From Bacillus mycoides (GTDB taxonomy: Bacteria > Bacillota > Bacilli > Bacillales > Bacillaceae_G): 64,000 bases of DNA. The translations under genes and the position numbers were made by a program. Location of the stretch: contig NZ_CP036132.1 of NCBI RefSeq assembly GCF_018742245.1, positions 2,165,001-2,229,000 of the forward strand, given 5' to 3'. Positions 16,606 through 23,788 of this stretch are shown piece after piece (within the stretch, counting starts at the first letter, position 1; the number at the start of each line of letters is the position of its first letter). The notes under the pieces are model-generated. The model was not told the DNA's origin and made no database searches. It was given only the letters and a program-made list of their open reading frames with translations.

Positions 16606-16708
16606 TATATAAGAAATGATAACAAAATTCTTCAATAAGAAGAGGAGAAAGCATTATAATATTCACTTTCCGGAAAGAGACAAAGGCAAAGACCAATTTG
16701 AAAACGAA

Positions 16709-16741
16709 AAAAACCTCTGATGATTTTTCAGAGGTTTTTCG
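16709..16741. terminator. bidirectional terminator
   Basis: AAACCTCTGA / TCAGAGGTTT stem with A- and T-runs, just downstream of the thioredoxin gene on the minus strand. Confidence 0.85.
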
Positions 16742-16745
16742 TTTC

Positions 16746-17060
16746 TTAGTATGCTTCTAAAAACTCAGTAACTTGCTCTTCCGTTTTTGCATTTGCACTA
16801 TGTAAGTGACCTAACTTTTCGCCATTTTGATATACAAGTAGGCTTGGAATACCCATTACTTGATACTCTTCAGCAATACTTGGGAACTCATCTTTATTAA
16901 TAGAATACCATTCAAACTTATTGAACTCTTCCATTACATCTCCGATAAAGTTGTCCATACGCACGCAATCTGGGCACCATGTAGTAAAGAACTTAACAAC
17001 TACTGGCTCCTCGCTTGCGATGATGTCTTTGAATTCCTTGTCAGACTTGATTTCTCTCAT
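16746..17060 (-). CDS. thioredoxin-family protein (YdbP-like)
   Basis: Thioredoxin fold of 104 residues with the active site WCPDC (TTWCPDCVRMDNFIGD) and the cis-Pro segment MGIPSLLVY. It is probably a cytoplasmic thiol-disulfide reductase. The WCPDC active site, rather than WCGPC, marks the YdbP/YtpP-type subfamily. The start at 17060 has AAGGAG nine bases upstream, which the longer frame to 17081 lacks. Confidence 0.85.
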   Translation of the reverse strand: MREIKSDKEFKDIIASEEPVVVKFFTTWCPDCVRMDNFIGDVMEEFNKFEWYSINKDEFPSIAEEYQVMGIPSLLVYQNGEKLGHLHSANAKTEEQVTEFLEAY

Positions 17061-17149
17061 GTTTTGTTGCTCCTTTTTCACTTATAATATTTGGGGTTAT
17101 TTAGGCGGTGTTTTTGCCTGAAAACGAAAACTTCTAACGAAAGTTTTTC

Positions 17150-17706
17150 TTTCCGAATAATTCGTTTGCAAATTGATCCACCGCAGTTTCCTGAAGTCCT
17201 GGTACAACATGTGAGTAGGTTCCAGTGTGATACCTACTCTTTTATGTCCTAATCGTTCACTTACAATCTTCGGATGTACGCCTTAGATCCTGGAAACGAA
17301 TATTAGGAACTTCACTTTTCTTTATAAGCTTTTTCATGAGCTGTGTCAAACTTCTGAAACGGCAGACCAAATCGCAGTCATTATAGCCTTCACCATATCG
17401 CTCTTTTTCCTCAGAGATTTTTTGCAGATGGTCATTTAGTGCCATTAAAGTAATGTCAGGCAAAATCAGCAATCTCTTTCCTGAAGAGGCTTTTAGTTCA
17501 TGGAATCCCTTTGTAATGTGAGAGAGGGAACGGTTAACAGATAACGTTCGTCTCTCAAAATCAATATCTTTCCATTGTAGACCTAAGATTTCACCTTTAC
17601 GCATTCCACATGTAATAGCAAGAAGATAAGCGATATAATAACGGTTTTCTTTTGCATGTTCTAAAAAACAAAGAACTTCTTCATCAATTAAAAAACTAGG
17701 GGGTTA
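17150..17706 (-). pseudogene. tyrosine recombinase (phage integrase) remnant
   Basis: Reading on the minus strand from about 17706, the frame gives FLIDEEVLCFLEHAKENRYY, then ITCGMRKGEILGLQWKDIDF and FQDLRRTSEDCK. A shifted frame continues with VSERLGHKRVGITLE and parts of SHVVPGLQETAVDQFANELF. These are the catalytic-domain pieces of a phage integrase, including the Arg of box I (TCGMRKGEILGL) and the LGHKR block. The N-terminal half is missing and at least one frameshift separates boxes, so it is inactive. It marks the edge of a decayed prophage. Confidence 0.8.
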
Positions 17707-17763
17707 ACGCTGATTTAGTGGAAAGAGCTCATTATATCACTCTTTCGGAGGAGGTGAGTTAGG

Positions 17764-17921
17764 ATGCGGAAATGGTTAAAGAAACTATTTTCGAAAAAAA
17801 ACGCCCACCCTGCATTGTTTGTGAGGAACAAGAAGGTGAGCTTCAATTAAACGAAACTGATTGGATTTGTGAAAATTGTGCCCAAATTATGCATGAACAA
17901 GGTATTGAAAGAGATGAATAG
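17764..17921 (+). pseudogene. small zinc-ribbon phage protein split by a frameshift at an A8 run
   Basis: The ATG at 17764 has GGAGGTG at ideal spacing and begins MRKWLKKLFSKK, but that frame soon ends. A -1 shift at a run of eight A (about 17800) would continue into KRPPCIVCEEQEGEL and DWICENCAQIMHEQG, which holds two CxxC pairs. The ATG at 17772 opens that second frame without a well placed site. It could be a real gene with an indel in the homopolymer, a slippage site, or a sequencing error. The product would be a zinc-binding phage protein of about 52 residues. Confidence 0.5.
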
Positions 17922-17927
17922 TACCCT

Positions 17928-18536
17928 TTACATCTTATTCCATATATAACAAAGCTGGTTAGCTTCTGATTCAAGTGCTATTAAATGATCATTATGAATA
18001 GAGTTATTCGTATACATTCGGTTCTTTTGGATGTTAAGAACCGTATAATTCACATCGTTATGTTCACTTGAAAATGTTGATTCGTTTAATAATGTCAGCG
18101 TTGAGTTGATGTTGTATTTATCAATTCGCTCTTTTTTTCCTTTGAAAAACAGTTTGATAAGATGCGGCTCATCATTAATGAGCAAACCGAGTTCAGGTGA
18201 TGAGCGGACGATTAAACCATCTGATATCCAATGTGATTTACCTGGATCGAACCAAGAGACGTCTTTGTTTTTAATAAATTTTTTGTACTGCTTTATAACA
18301 TCAATGTAGTTTTGCTTTTTCTTCTGATCAACCGTTTGTACTAATGTTTCAAAACATTCAAAAGGTAGTTCGTTTTGATGAAATTTAATAACAGTCTCTC
18401 GTAATTGTTTCCAGTAATCAAAGACTGGTTGGTATTCAGGTTGAGATTTTAGATTTTTTACAAAGTTTGTTTTAGCTGCACTACTTTTCAGTGTGAAGTC
18501 TAGAAATTGTGTAAGTCCTACTTTAATTTCTGCCAT
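17928..18536 (-). CDS. uncharacterised protein in the prophage remnant
   Basis: Intact protein of 202 residues that I cannot assign. It begins MAEIKVGLTQFLDFTLKSS, then has a charged helical middle (DQKKKQNYIDVIKQYKKFIK) and a beta-rich half with VRSSPELGLLINDEPHLIKL, LNIQKNRMYTNN and a final LESEANQLCYIWNKM. No signal peptide or membrane helix is seen. AAGGGGGTG precedes the start. It is transcribed against the surrounding phage fragments and is the largest intact frame among them, which suggests it is kept by selection or is later cargo. It seems to belong to a family found in other Firmicutes, but that is an impression only. Confidence 0.6.
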   Translation of the reverse strand: MAEIKVGLTQFLDFTLKSSAAKTNFVKNLKSQPEYQPVFDYWKQLRETVIKFHQNELPFECFETLVQTVDQKKKQNYIDVIKQYKKFIKNKDVSWFDPGKSHWISDGLIVRSSPELGLLINDEPHLIKLFFKGKKERIDKYNINSTLTLLNESTFSSEHNDVNYTVLNIQKNRMYTNNSIHNDHLIALESEANQLCYIWNKM

Positions 18537-18612
18537 ATTACACCCCCTTTTCAAACATTACTAATTCGATAATGGAAAGGAAAATCCTGCATTTTTCAAG
18601 GAGGTGAGCTAG

Positions 18613-18834
18613 ATGCTAGAAAACCAGATGTCCATGCACAATGGCTATGGTAAAGCTGATCCACAGGAGCAAGAAGGTATCATGACAACGTCTATCGATG
18701 CCGAAAAGTTACAAGATGCCATCAGTCGAGCGGTAATGATTTCACAGGAATATCCAGAAGGCGCGGAACCTGAGGGTGTGAATGGGAGCATTAATGAAGC
18801 GTTGGAATTGTTACAAAAGTATTTGGGGCAATAA
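18613..18834 (+). CDS. small phage-type protein, unknown
   Basis: Protein of 73 residues, acidic and helical (IDAEKLQDAISRAVMISQEY, GSINEALELLQKYLG). It has a perfect AAGGAGGTGA site and is followed directly by a terminator, so it looks expressed. It is typical of short early phage genes. No function can be given. Confidence 0.6.
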   Translation: MLENQMSMHNGYGKADPQEQEGIMTTSIDAEKLQDAISRAVMISQEYPEGAEPEGVNGSINEALELLQKYLGQ

Positions 18835-18836
18835 AA

Positions 18837-18868
18837 AGGACTCACGGCAATGAGTCCTCATAAAAAAA
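18837..18868 (+). terminator. rho-independent terminator
   Basis: AGGACTCA / TGAGTCCT stem with a six-base loop, directly after the 73-residue phage gene. The trailing tract is A-rich, so it may act mainly on the opposite strand or only weakly. Confidence 0.5.
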
Positions 18869-18912
18869 TATATGTTGGTATCAGTATAATATGGAAGGTG
18901 AGTGAATAGAAC

Positions 18913-19332
18913 ATGCAAGTAAAAGTATTGGTTAACACACTAAACATGGACCACGCTCAGTGGTTGCAAGCTATTGGTGGCTCAGATGTTTCTGCAATCG
19001 CAGGTTTAAATTAATGAAAATCAGCAGTTCAAGTATTCTTTGAAAAAACACAAGCGATTGAAAAGGAAGATTTACAAAGTGAATCGGCATATTTCGGAAA
19101 CGTTTTGGAAGAGGTAGTTGCAAAAGAATTTTCCAAGCGTACGAATTTAAAGGTACAACGCAGAAATGCAATCCTGCAGCATCCTGAATACCCGTGGATG
19201 ATTGCAAATGTAGACCGATTGATTGTCGGTGAGAAGATTGGCCTTGAATGCAAATCACCGTCTGAATATTTTGAAAAAAGCGAGGATCAAAAGAAGGAAG
19301 GTGAGCAAAAACGCTATTTGAATAAAAGCTAG
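18913..19332 (+). pseudogene. YqaJ-type phage recombinase, broken
   Basis: Starts at ATG 18913 and reads LQAIGGSDVSAIAGLN, then two consecutive stop codons (TAA TGA, 19012-19017). It continues in the same frame with KSAVQVFFEKTQ, SAYFGNVLEEVVAKEFSKRT and HPEYPWMIANVDRLIVGE. These blocks match the YqaJ viral exonuclease family (lambda-Exo-like), including the GxxD and D...ExK-type metal-binding core (GLECKSP). The C-terminal part is lost. The two stops are single changes from AAA and TGG, so the gene died by point mutation plus truncation. Confidence 0.8.
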
Positions 19333-19413
19333 TGAACTAGTTTTTAACACTCACTGAAATTAAGAATCATAACATACTTTGTAATAACTTATATGGAAGT
19401 GAGTTGAATAATA

Positions 19414-19665
19414 ATGTTTTATTCATATTTTGATACCCGAGATAGAATGCGTCCGTATGGTACGGCGGGTATTACGTATAGCGGAGCACAAAGTACAATT
19501 CAAGCTGTTCAACAAGCGTTACAAGCACAGCAGCAAATGCAACAAATACAGCAAGGAATACAACCGTACTATTCATCTATGGAGTATTATTACCCAATGC
19601 ATCATATTACACCATACGGAATTTCTGTTTCAACAATTCCATATGGAACTGTATACAATTTATAA
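19414..19665 (+). CDS. small Gln/Tyr-rich protein, unknown
   Basis: Protein of 83 residues. A Gln-rich central helix (QAVQQALQAQQQMQQIQQGI) is followed by a Tyr/Pro/His-rich tail (PYYSSMEYYYPMHHITPYG). Such low-complexity Tyr/Gln proteins are often spore-coat components, but there is no direct evidence here. GGAAGTGAG lies upstream of the ATG with rather long spacing. The overlapping frame from 19430 is a shadow. Confidence 0.5.
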   Translation: MFYSYFDTRDRMRPYGTAGITYSGAQSTIQAVQQALQAQQQMQQIQQGIQPYYSSMEYYYPMHHITPYGISVSTIPYGTVYNL

Positions 19666-19685
19666 AAATATATGGGGGAATAAAT

Positions 19686-19976
19686 TTGAGTATTTATTAT
19701 ATTAGGGCGCAAGTACAGAGCGTCCTTATAAGAAATGATTCGTATCTAGGGAACAATTATAAAATTTTAGATATTGGAATGAGAATGTTACAACCTCATG
19801 AGTTATATGCAGTGTAAGGATTCCCAAGCAACTACATTATTGATCATGATTTTTACGGGAAGCCTTATCCGAAAACAGAACAAGTTGCCAGATGCGGAAA
19901 CGCGGTACCCCCACCATTTGCTGAACAATTAGTCAGAGAAAACTTACCAGAAATGAGCGTAGCGGAGGGGGGATAA
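19686..19976 (+). pseudogene. C-terminal fragment of a phage DNA cytosine methyltransferase
   Basis: The frame from 19686 reads YKILDIGMRMLQPHELYAV, a TAA at 19815-19817 where CAA would give the expected Gln, then GFPSNYIIDHDFYGKPYPKT and VARCGNAVPPPFAEQLV. These are motifs IX-X of C5 cytosine methyltransferases (GMRMLQPHE, QVARCGNAVPP). The catalytic N-terminal motifs are absent, so only a dead tail remains. It ends at the TAA 19974-19976. Confidence 0.75.
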
Positions 19977-20111
19977 TAAATTCAAGAGGGCAGCAGTAAT
20001 GTAGGGTGTTATAAAACGAGAACATCCTAGGCCAGGGAATGCATCATTAAAGATACTACTTTAGTAATATAATTGGTGACGCATTCCTAACATTAAGCCT
20101 TGTTACACTTG

Positions 20112-20466
20112 CTATTCTATCTGCCCACCATGGATTCCTGAGAAAGTGCCAAGGCACCTAGGATTGTAGCTAAATGGAATAGCATAAGCATCATCTCCGT
20201 TACAAGTTTTTTCTTAACTAAGAAGTTAAGTACTTCAGAAATGGAGCAGGAAAGTGTGCCGCATACAAGATGCCAACAAACCATCCTTTACTACCCAGCC
20301 ACACTGGTAAGTCGGTCAGGAATGATTGAATCGAACAATCAACAGTTAAAACCAATAGTTTATTAGATTTGAATACACGTGTCAAATTAATCCATTGTAT
20401 AGCCCGAACGGAGGATTTTTTTCTGAAAATCCGAGTTGATGAAACTAGATAATTTGTATTACTCAT
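20112..20466 (-). pseudogene. decayed coding remnant, unknown family
   Basis: An open frame from 20466 runs to 20218 (RAIQWINLTRVFKSNKLLVL, then LPVWLGSKGWFVGILYAA). Beyond it, in another frame, GDDAYAIPFSYNPRCLGTFS and GIHGGQIE read like real protein up to a stop at 20112. The two pieces look like one or two genes broken by frameshifts. I do not recognise the family. Confidence 0.3.
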
Positions 20467-20488
20467 ATAACCGGAATATTATATGAGT
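20461..20488. terminator. hairpin, probable terminator
   Basis: ACTCATATAA / TTATATGAGT inverted repeat followed by a T-rich stretch. Confidence 0.5.
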
Positions 20489-20519
20489 GCTTTCTTTTTA
20501 AAAGTTATACTTTCTCTTC

Positions 20520-20552
20520 GCTTTGCCTTATGGTGGAGCATTTTTATTTTTT
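20520..20552 (+). terminator. rho-independent terminator (first copy)
   Basis: GCTTTGCC / GGTGGAGC stem with G-U pairs, then a T-rich tract. A similar hairpin stands in the same place before the second C1q-like gene (21233-21260), so it is part of the duplicated unit. Confidence 0.6.
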
Positions 20553-20631
20553 GTAATAGCAACAACTTGTCCAATTTTTTCAAGTTTAGCATACATAGTA
20601 TGCAGTAATAGAGTAGAAAGGAGCGCTATAT

Positions 20632-21207
20632 ATGTCTTGTTATTACTACTGTAAGAATTGTGAGAGTTACCAAAAGAAAAATCATGATTGCTGTAAAAAA
20701 AGAAGTGAGTATTATAATAAGTGCGGTAAAAGATGTGATGACTGTTCTTGCGATCATAAGGAGAATAACCTTGTAAGAGCATCTGCCTTTAGAGCTGTAA
20801 ATACAGTTAATCAAAACCTTTCAGCCAATACTTTTGTTAAAGTATTATTTCAAAATGAACAATTTGATTTATCGAACGAATATAACCCAGCAACATCAGA
20901 TTTTACTCCGAAGACTAGAGGCGTTTATTCCGTAATTGGAACGATTGGTTTCTTTCCAAACGATACAAATTTAAACTATAGAGCACGTGTAGAGGTTCGA
21001 GTGAATGGAAATGCGGCAATTGCTATTGATAACGACTTTTTTGGTCCAATAAATTTCGGTAATGTTGTAAGTGTTTCAACAATACTTCAATTACATGCAG
21101 GTGATATTGTCGAGATTTTTGCGCAAAGTAGTATAGATGGGGTTATTAGTAGTACAGAAGATGGTTCTCATTTTGAGGCTGCAAGATTCCCATCTCCAAT
21201 TGTATAA
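20632..21207 (+). CDS. Cys-rich, C1q-like spore-surface-type protein, copy 1
   Basis: Protein of 191 residues. Residues 1-40 are Cys/Tyr/Lys-rich (MSCYYYCKNCESYQ, several CC and CxxC). The rest is a beta-rich domain (LVRASAFRAVNTVNQNL, FTPKTRGVYSVIGTI, NYRARVEVRVNG, VSTILQLHAGDIVEIFAQ) of the C1q/TNF-like jelly-roll type seen in exosporium proteins such as ExsF and the BclA C-terminus. The N-terminal cysteines could form disulfides or bind metal. AAAGGAGC precedes the ATG. A GCATACATAGTATG stretch about 40 bases upstream might include a sigma-K -10 element. Exosporium location is inferred. Confidence 0.7.
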   Translation: MSCYYYCKNCESYQKKNHDCCKKRSEYYNKCGKRCDDCSCDHKENNLVRASAFRAVNTVNQNLSANTFVKVLFQNEQFDLSNEYNPATSDFTPKTRGVYSVIGTIGFFPNDTNLNYRARVEVRVNGNAAIAIDNDFFGPINFGNVVSVSTILQLHAGDIVEIFAQSSIDGVISSTEDGSHFEAARFPSPIV

Positions 21208-21232
21208 ATATTAAAAAGGAAAAAATTTTATT

Positions 21233-21260
21233 AACTCTGCTTTTCGGTGGAGTTTTTTTA
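21233..21260 (+). terminator. rho-independent terminator (second copy)
   Basis: AACTCTGC / GGTGGAGTT stem with G-U pairs followed by seven T, after the first C1q-like gene. Confidence 0.7.
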
Positions 21261-21345
21261 ATTTCATAATAGCAATAGCTCGTCCAAACTTTTTAAATTT
21301 ATTTTGCATAGTATACAACAATAGATTTAGAAAGGGGATGTAAAT

Positions 21346-21903
21346 ATGTCTTATTATTATTGTAAGCATTGCAATGGCTATAAAAAGACACAGCATACTT
21401 GTTGTAAGAAGTGCACAGATTATTACGATAAGTGTTGTGATAATGAGAAAGATAAGCTTGTAAGGGCATCTGCTTTTAGAGCTGTTAGTACAGTAGATCA
21501 AAATGTCACTGCAAATACTTTTGTTAAAGTATTATTCCCAAATGAACAGTTTGATTTAGCGAATGAATATAATCCAGTAACATCAGAGTTTATTCCGAAG
21601 ACTAGAGGAGTTTATTCTATTATTGGTACAATCAGCTTTGCACCTAATGATAGTAATACGAATTATAGAGCGCGTGTAGAAATTCGGGTAAATGATAATC
21701 CAGCTATAGCGATAGATAATGATTTTTTTGGTCCACCCAATTTTGCAAATGTCGTAGCTGTTTCAACAATACTTCAATTACATGCAGGAGATGTAGTTGA
21801 AATTTTTGCTGAGAGTGATGTAGATGGACTGATTATACAAAATGATCCAGGATTTATTAGTACGCATTTTGAAGCTGCAAGATTCCCATCTCCAATAAAA
21901 TAA
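21346..21903 (+). CDS. Cys-rich, C1q-like spore-surface-type protein, copy 2
   Basis: Protein of 185 residues with the same layout as its upstream neighbour: a Cys-rich start (MSYYYCKHCNGYKKTQ) and a C1q-like domain (RASAFRAVSTVDQN, FIPKTRGVYSIIGTI, VSTILQLHAGDVVEIFAES). The two differ mainly in the Cys-rich part and near the C-terminus, where this copy has IIQNDPGFISTHFEAARF. CATAGTATA in its leader fits the sigma-K -10 pattern CATANNNTA. Start codons of the two genes are 714 bp apart. A role in the spore surface is inferred. Confidence 0.7.
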   Translation: MSYYYCKHCNGYKKTQHTCCKKCTDYYDKCCDNEKDKLVRASAFRAVSTVDQNVTANTFVKVLFPNEQFDLANEYNPVTSEFIPKTRGVYSIIGTISFAPNDSNTNYRARVEIRVNDNPAIAIDNDFFGPPNFANVVAVSTILQLHAGDVVEIFAESDVDGLIIQNDPGFISTHFEAARFPSPIK

Positions 21904-21936
21904 AAGACATGTTTGTGATTTATGGACTATTTTTAA

Positions 21937-21968
21937 AAAAAGGCTCTACCTTATGGTAGGGCCTTTTA
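21937..21968. terminator. bidirectional terminator
   Basis: AAAAGGCTCTACC / GGTAGGGCCTTTT stem between the convergent C1q-like copy 2 and the small membrane-protein gene. Confidence 0.8.
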
Positions 21969-21994
21969 GTTTAAGTTATTTAGACGGTAATATA

Positions 21995-22207
21995 TTAAAA
22001 TAAGTTCATAAATACTTGATAAGCAACACCTAGAGTTAATACGATAGCTAACAGTTTTGCTACCCATCTCGGTGCATTTAAATTTAGTAAAAGGGAATGA
22101 CATATACTAAATGTAATGCAGAGTGTTAAAAGAATTGCGATAAGATATAAAATTAATAGGAAAAAAGGTTGCTCTATGGAGCCGAAGTCAATTTTGGATG
22201 GATTCAT
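21995..22207 (-). CDS. small membrane protein, two helices
   Basis: Protein of 70 residues with two hydrophobic segments (PFFLLILYLIAILLTLCITF and VAKLLAIVLTLGVAYQVFM). GAGGG precedes the ATG. No family recognised. Confidence 0.6.
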   Translation of the reverse strand: MNPSKIDFGSIEQPFFLLILYLIAILLTLCITFSICHSLLLNLNAPRWVAKLLAIVLTLGVAYQVFMNLF

Positions 22208-22379
22208 GTAATATGTCCCTCGTTTTTTATTGATATATTAATATAATAATGAAAAATACAAGAAATTGGAAGAGTAATGTAATAAATACTATAAAAGTAA
22301 ATTTAAAGTTATGGATGGAGTAGATCAAATAATCTTTGAAAAGACTATTCAAAGCCATCATTTGTTTAAGGTTGATATA

Positions 22380-22397
22380 CAAGAACGAATGTTCTTG
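22380..22397 (+). promoter_or_regulatory. LexA-like palindrome upstream of mepB
   Basis: CAAGAACGAATGTTCTTG is an 18-bp palindrome with a GAAC-N4-GTTC core. It fits the Bacillus LexA box CGAACRNRYGTTYC at all core positions and lies 31 bases before the mepB start. It could instead be the site of a MarR-type repressor. Confidence 0.45.
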
Positions 22398-22428
22398 ATA
22401 TACTGAAAAATAAAAAAGGTGCGTTTAC

Positions 22429-22932
22429 ATGACAAATTTTAGTAATATAATTGAAAAAATAGATGAAATGATTTACAAACCTAATAATCTATTAATTACT
22501 AAACGAAAAGAAGAAAAGCAAAATTCAGAATATGCAGGAGGGGTATTCCAGCTAAATGATAGAAGCATCCGATTTAGGGTATCAAAAATTACGCCTAATA
22601 AGATTGGACAATTTGTTTCTTTTTGGGAGAAGAATGCCTCCATGAGCAATCAGGCATTTTCTTATGATTCGGCTCCTAACCTTTTAGTTATCACTTGTAT
22701 AGCGGATAATAAACTAGGACAATTTATTTTTCCAAAAGAGATTCTTCTAAAAGAAAAAATATTAAAAACTCAAAACCAAAAAGGGAAAATGGCTATGAGG
22801 GTTTACCCTATTTGGGATAAACCTGTTAGTAAGCAAGCTAAGAAGAGTCAACTGTGGCAACTTCATTATTTTGTCGATTTAAGTGATACTGAAAATGTAG
22901 CTACAGATAAATTATTAAACTTATATTCATAG
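22429..22932 (+). CDS. mepB: MepB family protein
   Basis: Protein of 167 residues with MepB-family blocks: GGVFQLNDRSIRFRVSKITP, GQFVSFWEKN, FIFPKEILLKEKIL and KGKMAMRVYPIWD, then SQLWQLHYFVDL. MepB was named from the S. aureus mepRAB multidrug locus, but its biochemical role is unknown. Here it stands alone, without MepR or MepA, behind a palindrome that resembles a LexA box. The start has AAAGGTG upstream. Confidence 0.75.
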   Translation: MTNFSNIIEKIDEMIYKPNNLLITKRKEEKQNSEYAGGVFQLNDRSIRFRVSKITPNKIGQFVSFWEKNASMSNQAFSYDSAPNLLVITCIADNKLGQFIFPKEILLKEKILKTQNQKGKMAMRVYPIWDKPVSKQAKKSQLWQLHYFVDLSDTENVATDKLLNLYS

Positions 22933-23027
22933 TGCATAATAAGAAAAAATTTGAAATATTCAATGTTTATTTAGGTGGATATTTGGAAATGTTAACAAGA
23001 TAATCCGTTAAGTAAAGAATAAAAAAA

Positions 23028-23057
23028 GAGCATACAAATAAAGTATGCTCAAAAAAA
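23028..23057 (+). terminator. rho-independent terminator
   Basis: GAGCATAC / GTATGCTC stem with a seven-base loop, about 95 bases after mepB. A long A-run precedes it, and the tract after it is A-rich, so it works best on the minus strand. Confidence 0.65.
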
Positions 23058-23119
23058 GATAGGTTTTATGAGTGGAGAATCTCCATACGATAATATATGC
23101 TCATTTCATTAATATGTGT

Positions 23120-23152
23120 AAAATATCAACAAAATATCAATAGAATATCAAT
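23120..23152 (+). repeat. three 11-bp direct repeats
   Basis: AAAATATCAAC, AAAATATCAAT and AGAATATCAAT follow one another without spacers (core AATATCAA). The 11-bp period is about one helical turn. Confidence 0.6.
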
Positions 23153-23199
23153 TAATGAGTTATTTTAGTTTTTTAATGAAGTCATGTTTTTGTGAAATG

Positions 23200-23237
23200 A
23201 AAAAGAGCCGTTTCTTTTGAAAGATGCGGCTCTTTTT
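23200..23237. terminator. bidirectional terminator
   Basis: AAAAGAGCCG / CGGCTCTTTT outer stem with an inner TCTTTTGAAAGA, downstream of the minus-strand gene at 23288. Confidence 0.8.
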
Positions 23238-23287
23238 ACTATTTTGTTATCGTACTGTTCGAAATGATAAACCATAAAATTATACGA

Positions 23288-23482
23288 TTAACAATTTGAT
23301 AATGATCGGACTTCAGTTATATATTTCTTAAAGTCTGGATATTGAGATACAGTTTGGCAGGTAGGGGTGAGTAGTTGATTAATTAAAGATACATTTGTAA
23401 TTACTTCGTTACAAGGACCGTAGAATGTAACTTTTAGCTTTGAATTCGGGGGAACTTTGAATACGATAGGGATTTTTCTCAT
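23288..23482 (-). CDS. small protein, unknown
   Basis: Protein of 64 residues beginning MRKIPIVFKVPPNSKLKVTF and ending ITEVRSLSNC. AAGGAG lies eight bases before the ATG and a terminator follows, so it is likely real. Three Cys are present. No family recognised. Confidence 0.6.
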   Translation of the reverse strand: MRKIPIVFKVPPNSKLKVTFYGPCNEVITNVSLINQLLTPTCQTVSQYPDFKKYITEVRSLSNC

Positions 23483-23723
23483 TAAATAAACTCCTTACAT
23501 AACAGGGGTTATATGTTTATTTCCTTTTAATTAGGAAGACATATTAATATAATATGTAATTTTTATTGTAGTTGATTATTACATATACTGTATGAGTTGA
23601 TGTGATTTCTAGTACGTATCAAAATAGTGTTGTAAAAAAATATATATCATGTTTATAAAAAGCTTAAAAACAGACTAATCCGAGGGAATAAGCGGTAAGT
23701 AACTTGTCTCTATATAATAAATT

Positions 23724-23757
23724 GTAAAAAGGCAGCTTTTTTTAGCTGCCTTTTTAC
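23724..23757. terminator. bidirectional terminator
   Basis: GTAAAAAGGCAGCT / AGCTGCCTTTTTAC is a perfect 14-bp inverted repeat. It has no obvious gene directly upstream on the plus strand, so it may end a small RNA or protect against read-through. Confidence 0.7.
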
Positions 23758-23788
23758 AGGGAGATTGAAAAAATCTTGGAGGTCATTC

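Larger units (their letters stand above)
16324..16745. other. intergenic region between CDF and thioredoxin genes
   Basis: About 400 bases. It contains one possible plus-strand small ORF (16462-16605) and the terminator at 16709-16741. Nothing else is recognised. Confidence 0.4.
19977..20631. other. non-coding or decayed stretch before the C1q-like genes
   Basis: About 650 bases between the methyltransferase fragment and the first C1q-like gene. It contains an imperfect hairpin flanked by GGAATGC / GCATTCC (about 20036-20092), the decayed minus-strand coding remnant at 20112-20466, and two terminators (20461-20488 and 20520-20552). Nothing else is recognised. Confidence 0.4.
22933..23287. 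other. intergenic region with two terminators and triplicate repeat
   Basis: Between mepB and the next gene lie the mepB terminator (23028-23057), a set of three 11-bp repeats (23120-23152) and a second terminator (23200-23237). A short untranslated transcript between the two terminators is possible. No promoter could be assigned with confidence. Confidence 0.4.

Noticed and set aside
20218..20466. 82-codon minus-strand frame as an intact gene
   Set aside because: No ribosome binding site was found and the protein-like sequence continues in another frame beyond its stop, so it is better read as part of a decayed gene.
23120..23152. CRISPR-like array
   Set aside because: The repeats are 11 bp, adjoin without spacers and have no cas genes nearby.
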